64,000 nt of DNA from Psychrobacillus sp042885655 (lineage in GTDB: Bacteria > Bacillota > Bacilli > Bacillales_A > Planococcaceae), in NCBI RefSeq assembly GCF_042885655.1, contig NZ_JBHVRO010000001.1, positions 372,001-436,000 on the forward strand, in the 5' to 3' direction. The position numbers and the translations under genes were made by a program. The first letter of the stretch is position 1. Every line of letters begins with the position of its first letter. Below the pieces are notes generated by a model. The model was not told the DNA's origin, ran no database searches, and saw only the letters and a program-made list of their open reading frames with translations. Below are positions 34,773-43,512 of this stretch, one piece after another.

Positions 34773-36506
34773 ATGAAATTTAAATTCTCAGTTGCAAAGA
34801 AATTATTTCTTGGTTTTCTTTCAATCTTAATTTTAATGGGTTCTTTAGGATGGCTATCTATTAATAAAATGAAGAATATTAATGAAAAATCAACAGAAAT
34901 TGAGGAAAATTGGTTACCTGCAATAAACGCGATTGACGATATTAACTACCGAACAGAACACCTTATTGCATTAGAATATCGACTGACACTTGAACCTGAT
35001 GCTCAGCAAATGGCTAAATTTGAAGTGGAAATGAATGAGAATATTCAAAAGATAAATGAAACATTAGGAATTTATGAAAAAACAATATTCCTTGATGAGG
35101 ATCGTAAACACTTTAATGAATTAGTTATTAATTGGGAGAAATTTGAAAAATTACATCAATCATTCATTAAAATAGGTAGAAACATGGATATTATCGAAGG
35201 CGCTGGTTCAGAAAATGGAAATAAGCTTATTGAAATTATTAAACAATCAAAGGATATCACTAATAGTATGCAAGATGACTTAGATGTGTTAGTGAATATT
35301 AATATGGATAATAGCGTAAAAGCAAGTCAAGAAGGCAATCAAATGTATGCAAGTGGAAGAACACAAAGTATTCTTTTATTGATTATAGCTATATTGACTG
35401 GATTTTCGATCGCTTATATTGTGTCAAGAATGATCACAAAACCTTTGGAGAAAATAACTAAAAATGTAGAGCAAGTCGCTAGTGGGAACTTAACAGTAGG
35501 ACCTGTCGATATTAAAAACAGAGATGAAATGGGTGATTTAGCAAAATCATTTAATCAAATGAATGTAAACTTAGCGAATTTAATAAGACAGGTAAGTTCA
35601 ACTTCTGAAATGGTTGCAGCTTCATCAGAAGAGTTGTTAGCAAGTACTGAAGAAACCTCTAAAGCAACAGAACAAATTACGGATGCCATTCAAGAAGTGG
35701 CTAACGGATCTGAAAGACAAGTAAATCATACAGAACAAGCAGATCATGTGGTAACTGAAATTTCAAAAGGTATGGAGCAGGTAGCAGGCTCTATTCAAAC
35801 AGTTAAGGATCTAAGCGTAAATACAAATCAAAAAGCTGAATCAGGAAATTTAGTGGTTATTGAGACAGTAGCACAAATGAATATTGTACATCAGCAGGTA
35901 ACGAAAACTTCTACAATTGTAAACGAGCTTGGGAAAAGATCAAATGAAATAGGGAGTATTGTGGATTTAATTTCACAGATTTCCGCTCAGACGAATTTGC
36001 TTGCTTTAAACGCTGCGATTGAAGCAGCTAGAGCAGGAGAACACGGACGAGGCTTTGCAGTTGTAGCAGATGAAGTTCGCAAATTAGCTGAACAATCTGG
36101 GGAAGCAACAAAATCTATTCAAGAGCTGATTGAACAAATCCAAAACGAAATTAATCATGTTATACAATCGATGAATGAGGGAACTGAATCTGTAAACGAA
36201 GGCATTAAGAAAGTAACAGAAACGGGTCAATCATTTAAGGAAATTGTGGAAATGATAAATGGAATAACTGCCCAAACTCAAGAAGTTTCTTCCATTGTTG
36301 AAGATGTGAATGTTGGGACAGAGAAGATGGTTAATATGTTCTCGGAAATTGCAGTAATCTCTAAACAATCAGCAGGGAACACGCAACACGTTGCAGCATC
36401 TGCCGAAGAACAAAACGCCGCGATGGAAGAAATCACTGCTTCTTCCATTTCATTAAGCAAATTGGCAACTGATCTTCAGGAAACTGTTTCTAAATTCCAA
36501 ATCTGA
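34773..36506 (+). CDS. Methyl-accepting chemotaxis protein with four-helix-bundle sensor
   Basis: 577 residues: TM1 about 10-29, extracellular 4HB_MCP-type helical sensor about 30-190, TM2 about 193-217, HAMP about 218-270 (SRMITKPLEKITKNVEQVASGNL), coiled-coil signalling domain about 300-570. The conserved tip is ISQISAQTNLLALNAAIEAARAGEHGRGFAVVADEVRKLAEQS. There is no C-terminal CheR-tethering pentapeptide. It should feed the CheA/CheW pathway; the ligand is unknown. Strong RBS AGGAAGGTG. A terminator follows at 36578-36624. Confidence 0.96.
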   Translation: MKFKFSVAKKLFLGFLSILILMGSLGWLSINKMKNINEKSTEIEENWLPAINAIDDINYRTEHLIALEYRLTLEPDAQQMAKFEVEMNENIQKINETLGIYEKTIFLDEDRKHFNELVINWEKFEKLHQSFIKIGRNMDIIEGAGSENGNKLIEIIKQSKDITNSMQDDLDVLVNINMDNSVKASQEGNQMYASGRTQSILLLIIAILTGFSIAYIVSRMITKPLEKITKNVEQVASGNLTVGPVDIKNRDEMGDLAKSFNQMNVNLANLIRQVSSTSEMVAASSEELLASTEETSKATEQITDAIQEVANGSERQVNHTEQADHVVTEISKGMEQVAGSIQTVKDLSVNTNQKAESGNLVVIETVAQMNIVHQQVTKTSTIVNELGKRSNEIGSIVDLISQISAQTNLLALNAAIEAARAGEHGRGFAVVADEVRKLAEQSGEATKSIQELIEQIQNEINHVIQSMNEGTESVNEGIKKVTETGQSFKEIVEMINGITAQTQEVSSIVEDVNVGTEKMVNMFSEIAVISKQSAGNTQHVAASAEEQNAAMEEITASSISLSKLATDLQETVSKFQI

Positions 36507-36577
36507 TGTTCATTTTGAATAAAGATGCTAGGATCCAACAGGTTTCCGAATAGTTTTTGCTCGTAAGATAATAAAGT

Positions 36578-36624
36578 AAAAAAGCACACGATATTTCACA
36601 TTTGAAATATCATGTGCTTTTAAT
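36578..36624 (+). terminator. Terminator after the chemoreceptor
   Basis: AAAAGCACA-C-GATATTTCA pairs with TGAAATATC-A-TGTGCTTTT across a short loop. Confidence 0.85.
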
Positions 36625-37012
36625 ATTGTCATAGAAATGGTAATAAGAACGTATTTTCAAGTTCGTTTGCTAATACACAGGAACCTGTTAGTTTCGTTAC
36701 TATATTACTGGTAATTGAATGCAGGTTACATAAGGATAGGGAAAGGAGATAAAAATATGTTCCTATCTGAATCTATTTGTAAATGAGGTTTTGACCCTTT
36801 CATAAAAGCAGGACCACAAATAAAATAGGTATATTACAGCCTTAGGGCAAAGTTTTAGATACTAATGGTAAACGTTAAGTCTATAAAAGATATTTGTTGA
36901 TATCTACTCGGTTCAAAATTGAGGTCTTCTTAATAAGTTTGTCGCGTTAGCGATTTTGCTTATAATAGATTACAATATAGATAGTTTTAATAATTTGAAA
37001 ATTATAACAGAT
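36625..37012. other. Intergenic region, no gene seen
   Basis: About 390 bp without a supported gene. An RBS-like GGAAAGGAG at 36739-36748 precedes an ATG at 36758, but the frame stops after 8 codons. An isolated half-arm AAATGAGGTTTT (36780-36791) recalls the inverted left arm of the interspersed repeat described below. Confidence 0.3.
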
Positions 37013-37024
37013 AGAGGGATAGCA

Positions 37025-37837
37025 TTGGTAAATGTTAAACAAAAGAATCCAAGTATGTTAAAACTATTGAAAATTCCAAGTGGAGACGATGTCATCATTG
37101 GACGAATGTATATTGCGGAAGGTGAAGGTCCACATGCAACGGTTATACTACTTCATGGTTTTCCAGGGGTGATGATGAATCTTGATACTGCTTCCGACCT
37201 TCAACAAAAAGGCTGGAATGTATTAGTCATTAATTATCGTGGAGCATGGGGGAGTCAAGGTAGCTTTTCGTATACCCATTCTTTAGAAGATGTTCATGCA
37301 GCGCTTCATTACATCAAGCAAAATGAAGTTACCAAAGAAAACAGGATTGATTCTGAGAGGATTGCGTTAGTAGGACATAGTTTTGGTGGCTTTTTAGCTC
37401 TAAAAGTGGCTACTTTAGAACCATCCATAAAGGCTGTTGCATCGCTTTCAGGGGCAAACTTTGGTTTATTTGCAAAAATGGTAGAACAAGACCCTTCCTT
37501 TAAGGCTCAAATAACGGAAGTATTAAGAGAAGGCACTTATTTCCTAAAAGGTGCTTCTGTAGAATCGATTATGGAGGAAGTTCGTTTCCATCAAAATGAG
37601 TGGGATACCTTTTTACTCGCTCCTCTACTAACAGATCGAAAGCTTCTTTTAACCGCGGCTGTTTTGGATGAGGATATTCCAAAACTATATTTTCATGACC
37701 CACTAGTAAGTATACTTGAAAATGCTGGGGCGAAACATCTTCAATGTAAAGTTTTTGAAACCGACCATAACTATATCAATAAACGCAAAGAAATCGCACT
37801 CACACTAAACAAATGGTTATACGAAGCCCTAAACTAA
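37025..37837 (+). CDS. Alpha/beta hydrolase family protein
   Basis: About 270 residues from a TTG at 37025 (AGAGGGA upstream); the frame also has an ATG at 36956 without an RBS, which would add 23 residues. Motifs: oxyanion-region HGFPGVMMN, nucleophile elbow GHSFGG with the catalytic Ser, and a late His in FETDHNYINKRKE. The C-terminal acid is plausibly in the strand before it. It is close to the dienelactone hydrolase/prolyl-oligopeptidase-like group of small esterases. Substrate unknown. Copy A of the interspersed repeat lies 100 bp behind its stop. Confidence 0.88.
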   Translation: MVNVKQKNPSMLKLLKIPSGDDVIIGRMYIAEGEGPHATVILLHGFPGVMMNLDTASDLQQKGWNVLVINYRGAWGSQGSFSYTHSLEDVHAALHYIKQNEVTKENRIDSERIALVGHSFGGFLALKVATLEPSIKAVASLSGANFGLFAKMVEQDPSFKAQITEVLREGTYFLKGASVESIMEEVRFHQNEWDTFLLAPLLTDRKLLLTAAVLDEDIPKLYFHDPLVSILENAGAKHLQCKVFETDHNYINKRKEIALTLNKWLYEALN

Positions 37838-37939
37838 AAAATATGTAATTTGTTAAGAATCCAGCATCAATAAGTTTTAAAAAGGTGATTCCTAATAAAC
37901 AAATTACGATCGTCGTTTTAAGCTAGGAAATCATAAATG

Positions 37940-37994
37940 AAAACCTCATTTAGATTTTTTTCGGTGAACCGTACCATAAGTAAGTGCGGTTTTA
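37940..37994 (+). repeat. Interspersed palindromic repeat, copy A
   Basis: Left arm AAACCTCATTT, inner hairpin CGGTGAACCG, then TACCATAAGTAAGTGCGGTT. The right arm pairs with the left arm with one mismatch. One of five related copies in the window. Confidence 0.8.
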
Positions 37995-38047
37995 AAAAGA
38001 ACCACCTAAAATGTTGATTTGTCAGCATTTTAGGTGGTTTAAATTTT
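37995..38047 (-). terminator. Terminator of the yjzC-like remnant
   Basis: ACCACCTAAAATG / CATTTTAGGTGGT perfect 13-bp stem; on the minus strand it is followed by TTCTTTTT. It lies directly behind the remnant at 38053. Confidence 0.75.
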
Positions 38048-38052
38048 ATTTA

Positions 38053-38199
38053 TTATTGTTTCTTCCATTTATGTCCTTTTTATTGTGTTGGAGGAAGTTG
38101 GTCTCCTCTATCAATTTTAATAATACGAGGATTAGTTACAGCACCACCTCTAGGACCCGCTTTTTTGTATTTTCCTGGTGATTGACTAGAGACAGGACA
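38053..38199 (-). pseudogene. YjzC-like gene remnant
   Basis: On the minus strand a frame without a start codon reads SSQSPGKYKKAGPRGGAVTN, then PRIIKIDRGDQLPPTQ, a TAA (38082-38080), and KGHKWKKQ before the final TAA. The pattern GxYxxxGPRGG...NPR.VKxxxGDxLPPT is like the small YjzC-family proteins. It lacks a start codon (a stop lies directly before the fragment) and has one internal stop, so it is not functional as read. Confidence 0.5.
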
Positions 38200-38403
38200 T
38201 TAATTTGTTATCTTTGACTTATGGTTATTTACTATTTATTAGCTATTAATATATAGTAAATGGTAAACAAATGGAATATAATATACCTATTATATTAATT
38301 CGTAGTAGCCTGATTAATCTTTAAAAAGGTTGAACTAGATTGATGCAATTTAAGGTAACTATTTCATTTAGTAATATAAAGCAGAAAGGTTAGAGGTTAT
38401 GCT

Positions 38404-38991
38404 ATGGTAAAATTTAATTTAATGCCGAATGAATCAATCATCCTTAAGAGTGAGAATGTAATGCACGGGGGAATGATTGCGGCTTATACGGATGAACTTA
38501 TTCTTACAAATCAAAACATTATACATGTTAAAAAAGGAATGTTCGGAAATACAAAGAATGTAAAAAGATACCCTGTAAATCAAATCAAAATATTTAATGG
38601 GGAACCTCAAGCTATTTTAGGAAAACAGCGGAATGGTAGTCCACAACTTGAAATTTATTTCCTAAATGGACATGAATGTTTTGGATTTCAGTCTTTGACC
38701 AAAAAAGAGGTTGTTCAATGGATAAATGCCATTTGTAAGTTAGTAACGGGACATGAGTCAACCACTGTTCCTCCCGGTTTTGCAATTCCAGGAACCGAGT
38801 ATCTTTCAGAAACAATTAAAGGAACTGTTGATACTTTCAAAAATACTTTTGGTATCAAATCTAAAAAAATAGATAATGGTGTTTCATCCGAAAAGGTAAC
38901 TAAAAAGTGTATCTCTTGTTCTGCACCTCTTACTGGAAACAAAGGACAAACTATGCATTGCGAGTACTGTGATACAGATCAAGTATTATAA
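38404..38991 (+). CDS. PH-like domain protein with C-terminal zinc ribbon
   Basis: 195 residues, no signal peptide. The first 120 residues look like a bacterial PH/GRAM-type domain (ELILTNQNIIHVKKGMFGNTKNVKRYPVNQIKIF). The C-terminus has CISCSAPLTGN then CEYCDTDQ, two CxxC pairs that form a zinc ribbon. RBS about AGAGGTT. It lies 17 bp before the SPFH gene, so the two are an operon. Likely a membrane-lipid or partner-binding adaptor for the SPFH protein (inference). I know no assigned gene name. Confidence 0.75.
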   Translation: MVKFNLMPNESIILKSENVMHGGMIAAYTDELILTNQNIIHVKKGMFGNTKNVKRYPVNQIKIFNGEPQAILGKQRNGSPQLEIYFLNGHECFGFQSLTKKEVVQWINAICKLVTGHESTTVPPGFAIPGTEYLSETIKGTVDTFKNTFGIKSKKIDNGVSSEKVTKKCISCSAPLTGNKGQTMHCEYCDTDQVL

Positions 38992-39008
38992 GAGGGAGGT
39001 ACATTTAT

Positions 39009-40121
39009 ATGGGAATTATAAACGCATTTACTGGGGCTATTGTTGGCACTTTCGCGGATCAATGGAAAGATATTATTACTGCCGGAGTATTTGATGAACG
39101 CACAGCTATCGCACCTGGTATTCAGAAGTCCACAAATAACGGACGTGGGACAAATATGAATGGATCGAGTGGTATTATTTCTAATGGCTCAAAAATCTAT
39201 GTGCCCGAGAAGACTGCTGCATTTATTTTTAGCGAGTCCGGAATTGAAGATATTATTACAGAAGCGGGCGGATATGAATATCGAAATGGTCAGAGCAGTA
39301 TATTTAACGGTGACAGTATTGAACAATCCATCTTTAAGCAAGTTAAAGATCGCATAGGATATGGTGGTCTTTCTGCAGATGAGAAACAAATCGCATTTAT
39401 AAATCTGCGCGAAATCAGAGATATTAAGTTTGGGACCCGCGGAGCCCAGGTCTATAATGACATGTATTACGGAACAGATCTCGAAATATTTGCATATGGG
39501 TCGTTTACAATTCAGATTAAAGATGTAGTTAGATTCATAAGAAACTTTGTGCCAGCGAATGTTACGTATTACTCTTTTGATGACGTCCAAGTAAGGTCAC
39601 AAATTTTCTCAGATTTCCTGCAATCATTTACAGTAGTCTTAAACTCGCTTTCGAGCACATATAGAATTTCTCAGCTTCCGTCGCAGGCAAATGCTATTTC
39701 AAATATGATTGCTCATGATTCTGATAATGCGGGTACGTGGGGAGAGCGCTTTGGATTTGAAATCGTTAAGGTTTCCATTGAAAATATCGAATTTACAGAT
39801 GATTCAAGAGAACTTGTGAAGCAATATTCTTCTCTCAAGATGAATCTTAAGGCCTATGACGATGTTTCTCAAAAGACATCCAACATTGCGGCACAACAGA
39901 AAATTGCACATGGTATTCAGGACAACGGTCTTGGTGATGCAGGTGGTATGATTTTCGGAATGAATACGGCCCAAGGATTAGGCACTAATGCAGAGCCGAA
40001 GAAAACAATGTCCTTTGATGAGCAGATTGAAACGCTTAGGAAATTGAAAGACCTTATGGACGCAGGAATTCTAACGGAAGAAGAGTTTAATACAAAAAAG
40101 AAAGAGATTATGGGACTATAA
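39009..40121 (+). CDS. SPFH domain protein with C-terminal SHOCT (YdjI-like)
   Basis: 370 residues. The SPFH (stomatin/prohibitin/flotillin-like, 'virion core' type) domain covers about 20-290 (VFDERTAIAPGIQKSTNNG, KIYVPEKTAAFIFSESG, YNDMYYGTDLEIFAYGSFT). Residues about 340-370 form a SHOCT motif (LRKLKDLMDAGILTEEEFNTKKKEI). B. subtilis YdjI has a similar SPFH domain. Such proteins oligomerise on membranes, often in phage-shock-like responses. RBS GGGAGGT. Its codon use (e.g. GCGGGCGGA, TCTGCGCGAA) seems richer in G+C than its neighbours, but I could not count it. Terminator follows at 40156. Confidence 0.88.
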   Translation: MGIINAFTGAIVGTFADQWKDIITAGVFDERTAIAPGIQKSTNNGRGTNMNGSSGIISNGSKIYVPEKTAAFIFSESGIEDIITEAGGYEYRNGQSSIFNGDSIEQSIFKQVKDRIGYGGLSADEKQIAFINLREIRDIKFGTRGAQVYNDMYYGTDLEIFAYGSFTIQIKDVVRFIRNFVPANVTYYSFDDVQVRSQIFSDFLQSFTVVLNSLSSTYRISQLPSQANAISNMIAHDSDNAGTWGERFGFEIVKVSIENIEFTDDSRELVKQYSSLKMNLKAYDDVSQKTSNIAAQQKIAHGIQDNGLGDAGGMIFGMNTAQGLGTNAEPKKTMSFDEQIETLRKLKDLMDAGILTEEEFNTKKKEIMGL

Positions 40122-40155
40122 TTCATAGAAAAACCTTTAAAAAAAATTGAAAAGA

Positions 40156-40208
40156 TAAAAATAACCCCGAGAAATTCAGCAAATAGGAGGATTTTTCGGG
40201 GTTAAATT
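40156..40208 (+). terminator. Terminator after the SPFH gene
   Basis: AACCCCGAGAAA / TTTTCGGGGTT stem with an 18-nt loop and T-rich flank. Confidence 0.8.
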
Positions 40209-40318
40209 TGAACATATATTTACCTTACAAGAAGGTGAACAGATATAGGTTAGAAACTAAGGTGTGTGATAAGATTTTTATGGATATAGCTGAAACAGGG
40301 TTAAAATGGTCTCGCTAT

Positions 40319-40356
40319 ATCACAGTGAACCATACCACAAGTAAGTGAGGTTTTTC
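40319..40356 (+). repeat. Interspersed palindromic repeat, copy B (left arm lost)
   Basis: ACAGTGAACCATACCACAAG then TAAGTGAGGTTTTT. The inner hairpin is weakened and no clear left arm precedes it. It sits 34 bp before the start of the TPR pseudogene. Confidence 0.7.
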
Positions 40357-40389
40357 AAAAGATATTATTCCTTATAAAGGAGAATGTGA

Positions 40390-41028
40390 TTGTCGCTTTT
40401 AAATGAACAATTAAACCGAGCGTTTGAGCAATATGATAAAGAATTATTGAATGAGACAGAAGTGTTATAGAATGGTTGTCATGAAAAAATTAGTGACACC
40501 AACTCAAATGAATATGTACAAGCTTTACATGGATTTGGGAATGTGAAAGCAGTGCTAAATAAACATGATTCAGCTCGAAGTTACTATAAAGAATTAATCA
40601 ACATAGCTTTAAATAATGGTGAAAAGATGGATTACTGTATAGCTGTACATCAATTAGTAATGGTCGAGAGAATGGCTAACTGTTATGATGAAGCACTAAA
40701 ATTGTTTCATTTAGAGGCAAAGTTACTTCATGAATATGATATTGAATCTCCCTTAACTTTGTTTGCAAATTGTTATAAACTAGTTTATGTAGCGTTGTTG
40801 ACGGGAAATTTTGTATTAGCGGAACAGCTTATGAATCAATCATTTTAGTTTGCTTAAGAAGCGGAAGATTATGTTTGCATTGGTTATGCTTATCATAGAT
40901 TTGGTAAGATTTATAATGCTAAAGGTGAAATACTTTTGGCGAAACAATCTTTTCAAAAGGCAAGAGAAGCATTTGAAAGAGCTAATGATGATTTAGTAGT
41001 ACAAGAAATAGTTACCTTGTTGAAATAA
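40390..41028 (+). pseudogene. Tetratricopeptide-repeat protein, broken by three in-frame stops
   Basis: A single uninterrupted frame of 213 codons starts at a TTG (40390, AAAGGAGA upstream) and reads LSLLNEQLNRAFEQYDKELL, TAG (40468-40470), then HGFGNVKAVLNKHDSARSYY... to MNQSF, TAG (40846-40848), a TAA (40855-40857), and EAEDYVCIGYAYHRFGKIYN... ending VTLLK TAA. The repeats (GNVKAVLNKHDSARSYYKELI; YAYHRFGKIYNAKGEILLAKQSF) are TPR-like helix pairs of the type found in Rap-like or small TPR regulators. There are no frameshifts. The longest intact piece is 40543-40848 (101 codons). Confidence 0.75.
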
Positions 41029-41029
41029 A

Positions 41030-41078
41030 TAATAGAATCCCACTAGAATTGTAAAAACTGCTCTAGTGGGATTTTTAT
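41030..41078 (+). terminator. Terminator after the TPR pseudogene
   Basis: AATCCCACTAGA / TCTAGTGGGATT perfect stem followed by TTTA. Confidence 0.85.
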
Positions 41079-41406
41079 TTGATTTAATTTCTAATAATTA
41101 AAACTATAATTTATGAATTACATAATATTTATAGGCTTCAATAGTACGTGTCTGTTTTTCAAAATCTTAAGAACTTGAGTGATATAGAGTCTCTAATTAC
41201 TCATGTATTAGATTTTCTTAAAAGATCCCCTGCGTTTTCTGAATATCGACAATAAAAAAGGTAATATAAGGATTTCCTCAGAAACAATTTGTTTCGAGCA
41301 TATTATCGTCTAGTATATGCTAGAGAACCAAAATGGAAATAAATGCATTTTTAGAGTAGTACAGTGTTATAATTTAAGGTAATAGATTATTTTTGGGAGG
41401 TACGCT

Positions 41407-43512
41407 ATGAATGATGTTGTGAATACTCAAAAAGAAAAATATAAAGCTTGGGTTACGGAAAACTTAGGTGAAAAAACAGGTATGTGGTACACGCCATATC
41501 TTGAAAAACTTGGACACCTGTTAGAAAAGTTTGGATTAGGTAGCGGCTATAAGAAAAATTTCTTTGATTATCAATCATATTCAGAATATAAAAATATCTA
41601 TCAACAAATGACGGAGCAAAGTGATGGGGATATTGAGAGATTAGTAACTGGTACAAGTACACCTCGATATCCAGAAAAGTTTGGTACGAAAAGAATTCAA
41701 TTTAGAAAAGAATATGCGGAAGATGAATATAATCGCGGCGTAAGAAGTAAGCCTGATAATATAGGTGGGATACCTGACTGGGGCGTTTTAATGAGATCAT
41801 ATTTAATATTTTTATATTATGATGAAAATCCTACTTTAACTTATCCTAAAAAAGAGAAGAAAATTGCGAATCAAGAAGATGAAATTGATAACAGCATTAA
41901 TTATTGGGTAATTTCACCAGGTGAAGACTCGAGATTATGGAATCAGTTCCACGCAGAAAATATGATTGCACTTGGTTGGGACTATTTAGGGGATATAAAA
42001 AATTATGATACAAAGGAAGTTGTTGAACGAAAAATAGCTGAGCAAAGAGCGGATGGGGTGCGCCCTGTCAATGACACAAAGGCTGTGTGGGATTTCTATC
42101 GTGAAATTCAAACAGGCGACGTTGTATATGTGAAAGAAGGAATTAAGAAAATCCTCGCACGCGGAGTTGTTACGGGAGCTTACTATTTCGATGATGATGC
42201 ATCAGAGTATAAACATAGAAGGAAAGTAGATTGGCTTCAAGTTGGAAAGTGGGAACTACATCAGACTTTTGCTCAAAAAACTTTAACATGTATAAATCCT
42301 TACCCAAATTTTATTCAAGAAATTGATCAAGTAATGAATGAAGATTTTATTGATCCAAAAATTGCTGAAGTAAATGAATTTCGAAATTGGTTATCCAATC
42401 AAGTTACTGATACAGGCGTTAGCTTGAATGATAAAACAGTTACGCAAAAAGTAAGTGCGTTAAAGGATATAGAGCACCATTTTGATGCTTCAATTTTTGG
42501 TGAAACAGATATTGAGCAACTAAAACGGTTGAAAGATATCGTTGTATCAGATGAATCCTACAAAAAATATAAAGGCGTATCGAGAAGTTCAATTGACTAC
42601 TACATTCGTTTTATTGAATCTAAGCCTACTGTACTAGAAAATGAATCCTTTACAATGGATGAATTTCTTTCGGATGTTTTTATCGAGAAGAAGGAGCTTG
42701 TACGGCTAATTTCTCTACTTGAAAATAAGAAGAATCTTATTTTGAAAGGTGCACCGGGAGTAGGGAAAACGTTTATTGCCAAACGTTTAGCGTATGTAAT
42801 GATGGAAGAAAAAGATGAAACGCGTATCCAGATGGTTCAGTTCCACCAAAGCTATAGTTATGAAGACTTCATTGAAGGGTTCCGTCCGAAAGCTGAAGGA
42901 GATGGGTTTGAGCTGAAACAAGGTCCGTTTGTGAAGTTTGCTAGAAAAGCAGCACGAGATCCTGAACGAGACTACTTCTTTATTATTGATGAAATTAATC
43001 GAGGGAATATGAGTAAAATATTTGGGGAATTAATGATGCTTATCGAAGCGGATAAGCGAGGCGAGCAAATCAATCTCCTTTATTCTAATGATAAGTTTTC
43101 TGTGCCAACGAATTTATACATCATTGGAATGATGAATACGGCAGATAGAAGCTTAGCTTTATTAGACTACGCACTAAGAAGAAGATTTTCGTTTTTTGAA
43201 ATTAAACCAGCGTTCCAAAATGAGACATTTAAGTCGTATGTAAACGAATTAAATAATCCAGAAGTTTTAAACCGTATCATTGATGAAATTAAAAGCTTAA
43301 ATAATCAAATTGTTGAAGAGCTAGGAACAGGCTTTCAAATTGGGCATAGCTATTTTGTAGGTGATGCTTATAAAGTAGATACTGCAAATCGTGTAGAGGA
43401 AGTAATCGAATATGAAATTATTCCACAACTATTAGAGTATTGGTTTGATGATGAACAGAAGGCAAACAATTGGACTGAACGACTAAGAGGCTGTTACGAT
43501 GGAGAGAAATAA
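41407..43512 (+). CDS. mcrB: McrB-type AAA+ GTPase with EVE-like reader domain
   Basis: 701 residues. The N-terminal 1-150 is an uncharacterised domain; about 165-310 looks like an EVE/PUA-type modified-base reader (NYWVISPGEDSRLWNQF, MIALGWDYLGDI, TGDVVYVKEGIKKILARGVV). The C-terminal half is the McrB motor: Walker A GAPGVGKT (448-455), Walker B FIIDEINRGNMSKIFGE, and the McrB sensor MMNTADRSLALLDYALRRRF. McrB uses GTP in known systems. It overlaps mcrC by 14 bp. Together they should cut DNA carrying modified cytosines; the EVE reader may recognise a base other than 5-methylcytosine. RBS GGGAGGT with a promoter-like TATAAT near 41368. Confidence 0.93.
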   Translation: MNDVVNTQKEKYKAWVTENLGEKTGMWYTPYLEKLGHLLEKFGLGSGYKKNFFDYQSYSEYKNIYQQMTEQSDGDIERLVTGTSTPRYPEKFGTKRIQFRKEYAEDEYNRGVRSKPDNIGGIPDWGVLMRSYLIFLYYDENPTLTYPKKEKKIANQEDEIDNSINYWVISPGEDSRLWNQFHAENMIALGWDYLGDIKNYDTKEVVERKIAEQRADGVRPVNDTKAVWDFYREIQTGDVVYVKEGIKKILARGVVTGAYYFDDDASEYKHRRKVDWLQVGKWELHQTFAQKTLTCINPYPNFIQEIDQVMNEDFIDPKIAEVNEFRNWLSNQVTDTGVSLNDKTVTQKVSALKDIEHHFDASIFGETDIEQLKRLKDIVVSDESYKKYKGVSRSSIDYYIRFIESKPTVLENESFTMDEFLSDVFIEKKELVRLISLLENKKNLILKGAPGVGKTFIAKRLAYVMMEEKDETRIQMVQFHQSYSYEDFIEGFRPKAEGDGFELKQGPFVKFARKAARDPERDYFFIIDEINRGNMSKIFGELMMLIEADKRGEQINLLYSNDKFSVPTNLYIIGMMNTADRSLALLDYALRRRFSFFEIKPAFQNETFKSYVNELNNPEVLNRIIDEIKSLNNQIVEELGTGFQIGHSYFVGDAYKVDTANRVEEVIEYEIIPQLLEYWFDDEQKANNWTERLRGCYDGEK

